NCBI RefSeq assembly: GCF_000003815.2
Contig: NC_049987.1
Coordinates: 4,179,963 to 4,243,962, forward strand
Length of the DNA stretch: 64,000 nt
Source: Branchiostoma floridae
Taxonomy: Eukaryota; Chordata; Leptocardii; Amphioxiformes; Branchiostomatidae
Direction of reading: 5' to 3'
The notes beneath the pieces are model-generated. The model made no database searches and was not told the origin of the DNA. It was given only the letters and a program-made list of their open reading frames with translations. The position numbers and the translations under genes were made by a program. Numbering within the stretch: position 1 is the stretch's first letter; every line of letters starts with the position of its first letter. Of the stretch, positions 51,647 to 62,792 are shown piece after piece.

Positions 51647-54600
51647 GCCCCAGGGGGGCGAAGCCCCCCGGAAGCTCTTGCATTTTAGGCTATTCAGAAG
51701 GCTTATTGTATCAGTTTTTAGGGGCATATCTACGATAATTGTAGCAGTTTGACATAACGATACTTTGAGTCAAAGCATCAAAGACAACTAAAAACTCATA
51801 AACAACAAACTTTACTCAGCTCAACAGTACTCATAAATATTGTCCGGTTTGCCACCAACTTTTTCTAGATAAACAACTTTGACAGTCTCTGTTTCCATCA
51901 TATTTTTTTTCATCGTAAACAGAACAAAACACGCAGAAACATGTGCTCGGCACGGGGAATCCCCGGCCGACTTTCAAGTTCGCGATCGGCGGACGAATAA
52001 TGCGTTCACATACGAGGTGTCGGACGTAAAAACAACAAGAATACCTTTGCTTCCTTTTGATATGAGTTTTGGGCCCGCAAAATCTCCAAAACGGCAGAAA
52101 TTTTCGGGGTAAAATACGGTAAAATTTGCTCTAAAAATGGCGGTCGTTGCTGTTGTTTATCCTAAACCAATGAGATCGCTAGCTTCCCCTGACGTCACAG
52201 AGACGCATCAGATCTCGCGAGAATTTTTTGCGAGATTTTACGATGTTTTCGCCGCCATTACCGCTAGCTGCCTGCATGCACGCACGATGTTTTCGTCATT
52301 TCTCAACGCAAATTTCTCGATCTTTGGAAGGTTTTAGATGATTTACAAGTATACTGCAACATAAAAGGGAATGTATACAAGTGCTATTTTTGTGCAAGTC
52401 CAAGAAGCGTTTCTTGCCGTTCCGATTTTAACCGGACTTGAACCGAAACTTTTTACAAGTTTTGTGCCGGTTCTCTGTTTACAGTACAGAACGCACGCCG
52501 CGCAAGGGGCGGTCCTGGGTGGGGGCTGCGAGATAGCGGTACGCGGGGTGCTATAAAACACCTCCCTTCGAGCTGAAACTTCCTGAAACAGCGGAGGCGC
52601 GTGCTTGGCACGTGCTTTCGCATTTTTACTACGGTATTTTTCCAGTTTTCCCCCATTTTTTTGCCGCTACGCTGGGTGAAAATACAGCGTAGCGGGCTTT
52701 TTACAGCGTCATTTTTCCAGCCCACAGCGTATCGGCCCGCTATGCTGAAAAGGCCTGGTGAGAACACTGCAGTAGTAGTAGTAAGCTTGTCCTGTCTTCT
52801 GTATCATCAGTGATATGTAGTTGTTAGTCAGTAGTTGTAGTAGTAGATGTAGTAGTAGCTAACTGTCCTATCTTCTGTCCTGTGCTGCATGTATATTTGT
52901 AGACACACAGAGTGAGCTGTGGAGAGCCTATCTTCCACTGCATGCAGGAAGTGATGCCGACACGCATGCCACTATCATCCCTGGTACTGTCTAGCACAAA
53001 TATCCAACACACTTGCACATTCAGTAGACAATATACAATCTTGAACAGTTGCTTCTTGACTTTTAGGGTCACATTACTAAATGGGAACCACTTGGGAAGT
53101 ACATGGAAAGGAAAAGAGGAATGGAACACAAAAACACACAAAACCTACAAAAATTGTCATTAAAACTCTACAAAAGAAATATAATGAAGACCAGAAAGAA
53201 CTGTTCTTCATATTTTTACTTGTTTGTGCAAGTGAACGTTGGTACATACATGTACATGCATGTTGGATTGATGTGATCTTTTCTTTTGTTTGGCAAACCT
53301 AACCTATGCCTTCATATGGTCCGGTACTCAGGTAGGTTTATACTGTTGTGTCTCTTCTTGCTCAGTCAAGAATCATGATAAAATCTACTTAAGTTATAAT
53401 AAGTTGTATGACAATAAGTGCTGTGATCATGAGTCGCTGCTGTTGCTTGCCTTTTCAGCTTAGAATCATTGTCTGCTTGGGTTAATGCATGGGATTTCAA
53501 CTTTTCTCCCCACATGCTATTCTGACTGTCTGACCCCTTCAAATTTAATTTGTGAGTCTCTTTCCAGCTCGATGTTGGCTTTTTCCATCCATTTTGCCAC
53601 ATTGAATTTGGAAATAAAGTTTAAAAATCAAAACGAGACTGTGATGTGTATCACTGTCAATATTTTCAAGTTTCCGTTTAATCCGTACACAAAGAAGCAA
53701 TCTCACCAACAAGATTTCGATCAGTTTCCTGACCGTTCTTGTCAGTTGATATAATCCGAAAGCCTATGTGAGTATGCAGGGCTCGAAATTCATTTTTGGG
53801 ATTAAGTGCACTGGTGCACCCAGCTTAAAAAATTGGGTGCACCAAAAAATGTTTGGGTGCACCACTTAAATTTCAGTAGAATGTCAAAAAAAACTAATAA
53901 CAAAACTTAGTTACAAGCTATCAAATTCTTAAACAAATTAGTAACATGACATTTTTATCTTTCTAACACTTAGATGTCAAGAATATGATGTATACTAGTA
54001 TACTTGATATCTTACCATACATAAACCTAAGAAAATATTTGGGTGCACCCTGTGCACCCACTGAAAAAAATTGGGTGCACAGTTCCAATTTTGGGTGCAC
54101 CTGGGTGCACATGCACCCAGTATTTCGAGCCCTGGTATGTCATGTATCCGACCGTTTATTCCAACGCCTTTGTTGTGTATCCTGAATTGAGTTGTGCCAT
54201 CAGCAAAAACTGAAAAAGGCCTGACCACTGGCGGATCCAGAACTTTGCTTAGGGGGGTCTGCGGGCACGCAGCGTAAGCTGCGCGGGGGGAGAGCACAAG
54301 AGGGGGGCCCCCCTCTCATTGGGGGGGGGGGTATGGGGGGCCTCTCCCAGAAAATTTTTAAGATTTAGAGGCTCTCTGGTGCATTTTAGAGCCATCTCTG
54401 AGCAAATTTGAGAAGCGAACCAACACTGATTTTTCGTCCTTTTTGTGGCTGCCAAGTTCATGTTAGGGAATTTTTTTGGCAACTACGACTAAGGACAAAT
54501 GAAACAAAGGCTAGCTCATCCTTGATATTCATAAATGATGCCACTCTACCCAAACAATATCGCAAAATTATTTGTACCTAGCTGCCGATGTGACTTGCGC

Positions 54601-57600
54601 CGCGAAGCCGCTCGCGCCGCGCCCATATATAAAACGCATAAAAAGTTTGTGGGGTCTGAGCGGCTTGCCGGAAACTATTTTGAAAGTATCTTACGCATTT
54701 TAATTTGCATATATTTCGGATCTTTTTGCTTCCGTAGTGGCAAGCGGTAATCGGGGAGAAATGATGACAAAGACGTCGGCACGATGCGACTATTATTTAA
54801 AATGTAGCGGGGAGGGGGGTGCCGGCGCGCGACGCCGATCAAAGTTTCCCACGGCGGGCTCGACCGGTCGCGCCTCTCTAGCCCATGGCGGACGATAGAA
54901 ATTATCATCATCAGTTTATTACAAATCATAAACTTCCGCTGATTTTCTGGAGCTCTTACAAAATATTCCACGCTATTTCTATATCTTTGAGCGTCGATTT
55001 TTGGCTTACAGCGGCCTACCTGTGATTGAAAAATTGATGATGCGTGCCGCGCTCCGTCACCGGGCTTTTTTTCTACTGTAAGTTTACGTGACTCGGGGAC
55101 GTGCGCTGTCGAACGCAACGTACCGAAATATAAGTTCGAATTTACTAAAGGATACCAGTTAATAAATCTCTTTTGAAGTGAGAGCGGTTTTGTTAAGTTG
55201 TTATCGATTTGTTTGTGTCCTCCGCGTAGACCTCCGGTAGCACTGTGTTTTCATTTGATTTTTTTTTTGCGGGCCGAAGGGGGAGGCCCTGCGCGCCTCC
55301 CCCTAAATCCGCGCGTGCTGACTATATATACATGTATATGTTTCAGGTCAATTCAATTTGAGAAGGGTCAGTGCACTGACCGTAAACTTGTTGGTAAGAG
55401 TTTTTCTTTGCTCATGGAAAGAATGTTTAAAAAAAATCTTCACTGTCCTGATGGTCCCAGATGAAGTCCCATGTGAATACATGGCATGTGTTTGTGCAGA
55501 GATCGAGAGCCAGCTGGGTGCAGCTGAGCAGCGATGTAACCTGCTGGAGAAACAGCTGGACTACATGAGGAAGATGGTGCAGAATGCTGAGACTGAGAGG
55601 AACAGGGCCATGGAGAGGCAGGTCGCACTGGAGAGGGAGAGGGACACCTACACAAGGTGGGTACTGCAGAGCAAAGGCCAAGAAAATTATGTAGGCATGC
55701 ACCAAGGGTCCATTTTGAATGCCCTCAGCTGCAGTATACTTGTACTACTAAGTTGTAGAGTCCCATCTCTGGGGAAAATGTACGAGCAGGTGAAATCTTT
55801 TATTATTATTCAGAGACAGTACAGACTTTGGTAAAAAAATAAGGATTTGGTATAAAAGAAAGATTTTGAGGCTGTAAGAACCCCTAGTTTGAAATGGTTA
55901 ATCCCTATTTATAAGTATAACCTGTACTTATGTATGCCATCTCTTTCAAAATGGCGGTATCATTTTGAAACTAATAAAATTTGCCCACCATTTGACATAA
56001 ATTTCCATAATTAACCAGAGATGAATCTCAATAAAAAAAGGTCCTCTAGATTCCCATTGCACCATTGATCCATCTTGCTTTTATACGTGTAACTATTAAT
56101 GAGCATGTCTTATTTCATTTTGGTACATGTGTAAGCCAATCAGCACCTAGATTTCAAATGTCCAATCTGGTGGACATACATGTACAGGCCAACACATTTT
56201 TTAATGTTTAGCAAGAGAAAGATGGTTTCTAAGTGTTTTCGGACAGTATTTGCTGGTGCCGGCATGATCACCCAATACCCACAGATCATATGGATCGAGA
56301 TGAGGTAGAACTTCTGATTCTACCAGAACAGATGATAGTGGAAAGAGCTGCTAACACTGTGTAAATTTCTAGGACTCATGTTTTGATCTGCATAGAACAA
56401 TGTCATTTGACTGTTTGATTAGAATGACTCTGACCCTACTGTACAACTTACAAGTGTAAAATCTGTGCTAAGTAAGAACTGTTACACCTCCATACTGTAC
56501 TACTTTCTGTTGTATGTTAACCCATCTTCCCTTCCTCTATATTAGAGATGAGAGAACATCAGTACCAGACTCCTCCCCAGCTCACAGGTGCATGTTACTG
56601 ACTTCTGTATCTGAACTGTATCTGTTTGGGATTTTTTACCTTCTATTAACAGTATTTATCTTTCTAAAGAACTTCAAGAATACACATCAATATGTAAGTA
56701 GTTCTCTGTACCCTCCTTATCCTTATCCTTTTCATTTTGAGATTCCAAGTCCAGTTTCAAACATGTACTAGTACATATACATTGTTTGGTGTAGGTTGGA
56801 TTAGTTGTATTTAAGGGGGGTTAAGGAAGCCATTTACGAGCGCATTTATCGTCCATCTCTCAATCGAAAGGGGGGGCTGAGAACTGACCTTTCCAGTGCT
56901 TGGAATGATGTTTTAAAGTAAATGATGGTTTTATTGATATATAGACACTTATTATCATTATATCCCTTGTTAGCCTTTCTTATTTTGCTAGAATGTATCT
57001 AAGAACCTTTGTCAGTTACCTTTTTGTTTATTTAGAACACTGTTTAGAACACCTCTGTAGTTACCTACCATGTTTACTTTAGAACACCTTAGCCGTTACC
57101 TTTTTATTTAGAACGTAAGAAGTATTCTTTATTCCTCAGTGTTGTAAACTTTTATTTTTATTTCACTGAAGAAGAACGACGGAGGTCGTTTGAAACGTCT
57201 GAAGTAAATTTGATTTATCCAGAAGTAGAGATTCAACTTTCATCTTTTCATTATATTCCTGGATGTATAATCTTCACAAACGTAAGTGTTACATGTAGTC
57301 TCTAAATGTTAGGTCTTCATTATTCATGTCATTTGCCAACCTGAAGATGAACCTTCATGTTAACATGTTGTTGTGTTTAACTCTGATAGACGAGAAGCTC
57401 TGGGCAAAGCAGACAAACTTGCCGACCTGGAAAGAGAGCAGCAGAAGTTGGTAGCCATGCAGACATTAGCTGAGGTTTGTAGAATTGTGATATCGGGGAA
57501 ATTTGTGGGGTCGTGTGGCGTGACTGCAGGTTGTTTGGCCAAGAATCTAGAGGTCCTGTGACAGTCATACTACCGATCTTGTGGCCATGAGGATATTTAT

Positions 57601-60600
57601 TAGCCTGGGTATTATCCGTATAGTAGTTCGCTCCTATGTTCGCTTCTGCTATCTGTCTGGAGACTTGCGCATTCAAACCGTTTGGTGGTAATGTCAGTTA
57701 ATGAGCAAATGTAGGAATGGGTTCTAGAGCGTTCAATAACAACAGGCCTCCCATGAGCGGGCGGAGGGCTTGTTACACCGGTTCAAACGGTTCATAATTC
57801 ATTCAAATTCATTCAAACCCATTCCATAATTCGCTCATGTAGGGACCAATCAGCGCTTGCGTCCAAAATTTGGAAGATTCCAGACGTTTAGATGGTCCAT
57901 GTTTCCAGACGGAAACACAGATAAGCTACTGTATATAGTGTATAATATTTGTCAGAGCTGGCAGCGACTATATATAGTATATAATGAATGCCGGAGTGAA
58001 CTACTTTCCGGATCAGGGCTCGAAATTCATTTTTGGCATTAGGTGCACTGGTGCACCCAGCTTAAAGAATTGGGTGCACCAAAAAATGTTTGGGTGCACC
58101 ACTCAAATTTAAGTAATAACCTACTAATAAAACTTAGTTACAAGCTATCAAATTCTTAAACAAGTACCATGACAGACATTTTTATTATCTTTCTAACACT
58201 TAGATCTCATCATGTCAACAATCTGATGTATACTAGTATACTTTGATATCTTAACATACATAAACGTAAGAAAATATTTGGGTGCATCCACAGAAAATAA
58301 TTGGGTGCACAGCTCTAATTTTCGGTGCACCTGGGTGCACATGCACCCAGTATTTCGAGCCCTGCGGATGGTACCCAGGCTAGATATTTATTGCTCTTCT
58401 CCTTACTGCTTACTTTATGGCTCTTCTCCTATTGCAGAATAAAATCAAGGAGTTACAGGAGAGATTAAAAGAGGAGCAGCACCAGAGAAAGCTGGTACAA
58501 CAACGAACAAACGAGGTGAGTTCTTAGGTCAGCACAACTCCATGAAGATGTGAAAGAGCAAAAAATGAAGAATCTATTATTAGTGTGTTTAGTGATTTGT
58601 TAAACCTTCCTGACCAGTTTGATTTCCTAAGACAACTTTTGCTTGGTCCAACTTTTTTTTATTCCCATGCATGTCATCCATATTGAATTAGTATGGCCTA
58701 ATCATAACCAGGACTGTCTTCAGGACCAGTCAAGACGGAAATTTGCTAGTTTGGACCGAAAATAATTTTACCCCATCTGTCCCAAAATGACACGAAACTG
58801 TTGAAAATATACTTTCGTAAGCTTAAAATGACATATCTATCAACAACATGGGCTCCAAAACAATGAGAGGGACAGAAAAAAAATTAAGCTGGAGACAGCC
58901 CTGGTTATAACATAAATTTGGCTGGTGTTTGCTCAGTTTTTTTTGGTTGACATGTGACCGCATTGGCATGTGACTGAGTTGTGTGCAGTAGGTAATGCCA
59001 GCATGTGCCTGTGCCTGTTCCAGCTGCAAACACAAGCTGAGACTAACAGAATATTGTTAGAGGCTGCTTCTCCACAATCTTCACCCAAACCCAAGAAGAA
59101 GAAAGTGAAGAAAAAGGTGAGTTACTAAACCCTAGTCTACATTCAATTTGTGATTTTCTTGTGTTGGACCATAAGGCACAAAACTTGTGCCTGCCTGCTC
59201 ACTCTTTATTTTCTTATCAGTCCAAAAGCCAATCCACCCCTTATAATACATAGTCAGATGTGTGGATGTATCAACTGTCAATATTCATAGACTAAATCTT
59301 CAAAATTGACTTTTACTTCTAATCCAAGTAAGTGCTAATCTGTTTTGTGGCAGGAGCTGATGGTTGTTATTCTAAATCTTGCATCACTTTGCAGTGCTGA
59401 CATGCATGTGCTTATCAGAGAACAGAACAATTCTGTATCCTCACTAACCCTTAGGCTTAAGTTCCAAATCAACAGTTGCAAATATCAGTCCACTGTAAGA
59501 GACTTAAGTTTATCACTGGTCCTGTGTTGTACAGAAAGCATCCAAACAACAGTGTTCCAGCAGACCCCGGACCCAGCCAGGCACACACTACAGACTGAAC
59601 CTCGGGGACATACCATTTGTAGCAGGAAAGGTGAGCATCTCATTAAGTTATTGCAAACAACATAGACAGCAAATGGTATATGGTAGCGTGGTGAGATTCA
59701 TGGATCAAAAGCGACCTCTAGCAGTTCATTGAATAACTGCAGCATAATAGTAGCTATTGATTGTGCTTGTATTACAGCGCCAGTTTCTCTAGCCATGGTT
59801 GTTTTTTGCGCAAAGGATGATCCATGTGTGTGGAATTTTCCCCCCAATAGACTATTTTGAACCACACAGACTTAATCGTGATACTGATAGAGAAGATTTT
59901 GCTCACAAAGGGTTGGCACACTCCATTAACAAAGGAACGCGTTCGAAAGACATTTCCCAAACCTGTAAGAAATATACATATATTAAGTGGATGGGCACGA
60001 GTGGAGGAAGGTTGTAATTGACTTGGTTCAGGGAAAGTCGAACACAATTTCTACAGGGTATTATTTGCCGACATTTGTGATGACAAACGTATAGATTAAG
60101 TTTGTGAGCAAAATCCCCCCCAATGACGAAAGCAATTTGTGTGGTTTAAACTCGTCTCTTTCTAGCATGTCTAGTTTGTTTTGATGCCATTATTTGTTTG
60201 TGCATGTCAGCATGAGCAAATGACAACTTAATCTTTTAAAATGCTTGAATTACAACTGTTTAAATGCTTGAATTACACTTGCTTAACAAGATTGAAAATC
60301 TTAGTTCAATTGAAATGATGTGAAACTACTGATACAACTTAATGCCTTCAGCATTAAAAGAAGCCCAACCCAAACCATCCACTGATCATTGCTATTTGTC
60401 TGTCCCCACCCACCCCCCTCCCCCCTGACAACTGCTGTGTGATTTCTGCTTCTCTGACTTGCTGTTTTCCGGCTGGTTTGTCAGTCCACCACCCCTAGTC
60501 ATTCATTAGGTGCTAATGTACAGCGGGTTATCGCCCTCATGAAACGTCACAATCCCGCACTGTGCAATGACCAGATGGCCAATCGGAAGACAGCGCGGAG

Positions 60601-62186
60601 GCTGCTGCCGTCGTCAGGGGACTCGTCCACGGCCAGCGCGTCGGAGAGCGAGTTGTCGGACTTGTTGCAGGGACTTCAGGATGAGTTCGGCCAAATGAGC
60701 TTGTAAGTTTACTTCTTGTTGGAGTTGAGCTCAAATACCTTGACATGTAGCCTAGCAATTAACTGGTTCTGATCTGGTAACTGGGAGAAATCCTGGGAAG
60801 GGCATCTCAGCTGGGGCTGCACTATCTCCCCATTGTGCACTGAGCTTAAAGTGAACATTCAAACAAACATGATGAAAAAAAGACACTATTAGTATTACGC
60901 CATTGCACCAGCCAGTTCCTGCAGGGCTCATGTAAAATGTAGGGGATAGGTGGACCCATAGAACGTGTTGATAAAATAACCAAACCAATGTGAAATGGTG
61001 TTCGAGCAAGTGCCTCAAGTACAGTAAAGGAGAAGTGCTTGTAATCCCTTACTGTACAGAAAAAAACAGCTGCCAAGGAAACTTGCTGCCGTACATGTAC
61101 ATGTATGTGTCACTAGACACTATATTACATCAAGGATCTTAATGTTGCCTGTATTGTGTGTTACAACTCCCAGCGAGCACCAGGACCTGACCCAGCAGAT
61201 CCGAGAGGCGGAGGACACGTTAGGGAGGGAGGATCTGGAGAGGGAACTGGAGCAGCTGGTCAAGAGGATGGAGGCCAAAGGGGAACAAATCGCAAAACTC
61301 AGGAAACACAAGATGCAGGTGGGGAAAACTCAGCTATTTTTCTGCAGGGACTTGATTTTGCACCAGAAGGGTTTTGCCATGTTTTGAAACTTTGTGTTTC
61401 AAACAATTATGTCATGAATTTTGCACTGAAAAAGAAAAAGGAAATACCAAATCACAGTGAGCGTATTATATTTACAGGATGCTTTATAAAACTACAGAGT
61501 TATTTCTGGATTAACACTTTTCGTTTATGATATGATACTAGTGCATAATACAAAACATAATGCATTAAAAAGTACTCATGGGGAATATGTAACAATATAC
61601 TTGAATGTAAGTTCATCTGCGACGGTAGGCTTTGGGTCATTTCAACTTGATAAGAATCAGAGGACTGATCGAAAGCTTGTTGGTAAGCGCTTTATTTTGC
61701 GTACGGATATACATGTATGGTTCTCAAAATTGTAACATAATGTAACAATATAATATTGTTTTCGCAATAATTGCACAATTACCACAATGATGAAATACAT
61801 GTATGACTATATTTCATGTAACAGCCAAAACATTGTATATTTTGCAGGTTTAGGTACAAAGTTTATTACACTTGTTCAGGCATTTGAAAAAACGTTTTTT
61901 TGTATCTGTGTATAATAAGATTATCTTTTAAATTTCAATTGTCCTCCAGCTAAAAAAACACAAGCCTAGGCCGCGATCCGCCGACGTGAAGTCCGTCGCC
62001 ATCCCATTGTCGGAGCAGGCCAGCGAGGTGCAGGTGGTAACCACGGTTACAACGAAAGGCGGCGGCGCGGCCCCCATCAGGGTGGTCCGTAACCCCGGGC
62101 AGGTGGAGGTGAAGAGGAGGATGTTGAAGGACATGCAGACGTTACAGACTTCCCTGAGGAGGGACGACCTGTACTGGGACTGCTGA
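47121..62186 (+). CDS. CEP57: CEP57, centrosomal protein of 57 kDa, complete, 13 exons
   Basis: Exons: 47121-47141, 48754-48943, 49597-49797, 50722-50808, 55500-55656, 56546-56587, 57390-57474, 58438-58515, 59024-59116, 59535-59630, 60485-60702, 61174-61318 and 61950-62186. They total 1650 bases, 549 residues, with consistent phases. It begins MADRFGS. The conserved RSPSKP...FPESNSRA precedes a coiled coil (ALKGLQDKIRKLELER; CNLLEKQLDYMRKM; EREQQKLVAMQTLAE), the N-terminal centrosome-localisation region of the family. The C-terminal microtubule-binding half has YRLNLGDIPFVAGK, VIALMKRHNPALCND, LQDEFGQMSF and ELEQLVKRMEAK, and ends LKDMQTLQTSL...YWDC. CEP57 anchors and stabilises microtubules at centrosomes (family knowledge). 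Exon 4 has a weak donor (AATG/GTTTCC). Intron 4 (4.7 kb) is full of repeats. Confidence 0.93.
47142..48753. other. CEP57 intron 1
   Basis: No gene seen. A degenerate piece of the GGGCTCGAAATTCATTTTTGG element family is near 47895 (AGGGCTTAAAATTCATTTTT). GTACTAG/CTAGTA short repeats are frequent. Confidence 0.5.
49839..49993. repeat. MITE, ATACTGTAAATGCA family
   Basis: ATACTGTAAATGCATTTAAG at the left and TGCATTTACAGTAT at the right. Inside are CGCGGTGG/CCACCGCG blocks. A second member is at 62273-62467. Confidence 0.75.
50067..50205. repeat. Short TIR repeat (TACAACATGGTGTA family)
   Basis: TTACAACATGGTGTA and TACACCATGTTGTA face each other around GGATTGGGTGATTTGACCC. Related to 41-170 and 22612-22748. 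Confidence 0.6.
51550..52769. mobile_element. 1.2-kb CpG-rich TIR element in CEP57 intron 4
   Basis: CAGTGTTCTCACCAGG at the left and CCTGGTGAGAACACTG at the right, within a TAG trinucleotide run. The interior has C- and G-rich blocks, ACAGCGT repeats near both ends, an AAAATGGCGG site (about 52134) and TCTCGCGAGA (about 52214). No transposase was recognised. Confidence 0.85.
53777..54134. mobile_element. MITE, CAGGGCTCGAAATTC family, target duplication GTATG
   Basis: CAGGGCTCGAAATTCATTTT left, TATTTCGAGCCCTG right, and GTATG on both sides (53772-53776, 54135-54139). The interior repeats GGGTGCACC/TGCACCCA, so it is strongly self-complementary. Confidence 0.9.
54222..55315. repeat. GC-rich repeat region in CEP57 intron 4
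   Basis: The left side has GGCGGATCCAGAAC...TTAGGGGGGTC. The right side has GGGGGAGGCCC...CCCCCTAAATCCGCGCG, roughly inverted. Between them are CGCCGCG blocks and C/G runs. It resembles a decayed TIR element, but ends and target duplication are not clear. Confidence 0.45.
55347..55393 (+). other. Exon-like island A in CEP57 intron 4
   Basis: Preceded by TTTCAG and followed by GTAAG, a 47-base block that can read QFEKGQCTDRKLVGK. A similar block is at 61633-61682. Confidence 0.3.
57601..58382. mobile_element. TIR element, TAGCCTGGGTA family, 9-bp target duplication GATATTTAT
   Basis: Starts TAGCCTGGGTATTATCCG, ends GGTACCCAGGCTA. GATATTTAT is repeated at 57592-57600 and 58383-58391. It is interrupted near its right end by the MITE at 58014-58364. 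Confidence 0.9.
58014..58364. mobile_element. MITE, CAGGGCTCGAAATTC family, nested, target duplication CGGAT
   Basis: Same ends as 53777-54134. CGGAT at 58009-58013 and 58365-58369. It sits inside the element 57601-58382, so it is the younger insertion. Confidence 0.9.
61633..61682 (+). other. Exon-like island B in CEP57 intron 12
   Basis: Can read QLDKNQRTDRKLVGK and ends CTTGTTG/GTAAGC like island A. Differences between the two islands fall largely at third codon positions. Confidence 0.3.
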
Positions 62187-62272
62187 TCCCGGGACTGAGA
62201 TCCTGAATAGTGTCCTGGGAACAAGGGGTGTCTAAGCATTTGCACAAATTCTAAGGAAATCGTACAGAGAAC

Positions 62273-62467
62273 TACTGTAAATGCATTTTCATTTGCAGGG
62301 ATTTAATTTTGCTCAAGCAGGAAAAAGGACTATATATTCGCGGTGGTTTTAAGTTCATGGTAGCACCATGCACTGTAGTCTCTTACTACCATGGAAAAAT
62401 GTTCGCGGTGGTTTTAAGTTTATAACCGCGAACATAAAACCACTGCGAACATTTACATTTACAGTAT
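62273..62467. repeat. MITE, ACTGTAAATGCA family
   Basis: TACTGTAAATGCATTTTC left, ATTTACATTTACAGTA right. GCGGTGGTTTTAAGTT occurs twice inside. It lies in the probable CEP57 3' UTR. Confidence 0.75.
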
Positions 62468-62786
62468 TTGACTCTTACAAAATTGTTCTTTTTTCCCTAA
62501 CTGGGGCTCAGAGACTTTTTATGGTGATTTCATGTTAATTTTGTGTGTCAAAGCAGCCATCCTCTATCCTGTTATCCTGCCTGGCTTGCACTTATTAAAT
62601 ACAGGTCCAGTACGATACACCAGGGTTTCGGTGTTTTTGACCTGTACCTAATTGATTGTACCGGTACTGTATCGGTATAGTGTACCGTACACAGCTCGAC
62701 AAACCGGCCAACCATTGCCTGAGTCATAAAACAAAGTGGGATGTTCAAGAAGGTGACGTTGATCTGCGCAATGGCAGACAAACTGA

Positions 62787-62792
62787 AATAAA
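62787..62792 (+). terminator. Likely CEP57 poly(A) signal
   Basis: AATAAA about 600 bases after the stop. Another occurs at about 63902. Confidence 0.45.

Noticed and set aside
51550-52769. CpG island of a new gene within CEP57 intron 4
   Set aside because: The block is bounded by clean inverted repeats, so it is a mobile element. No coding exon follows.
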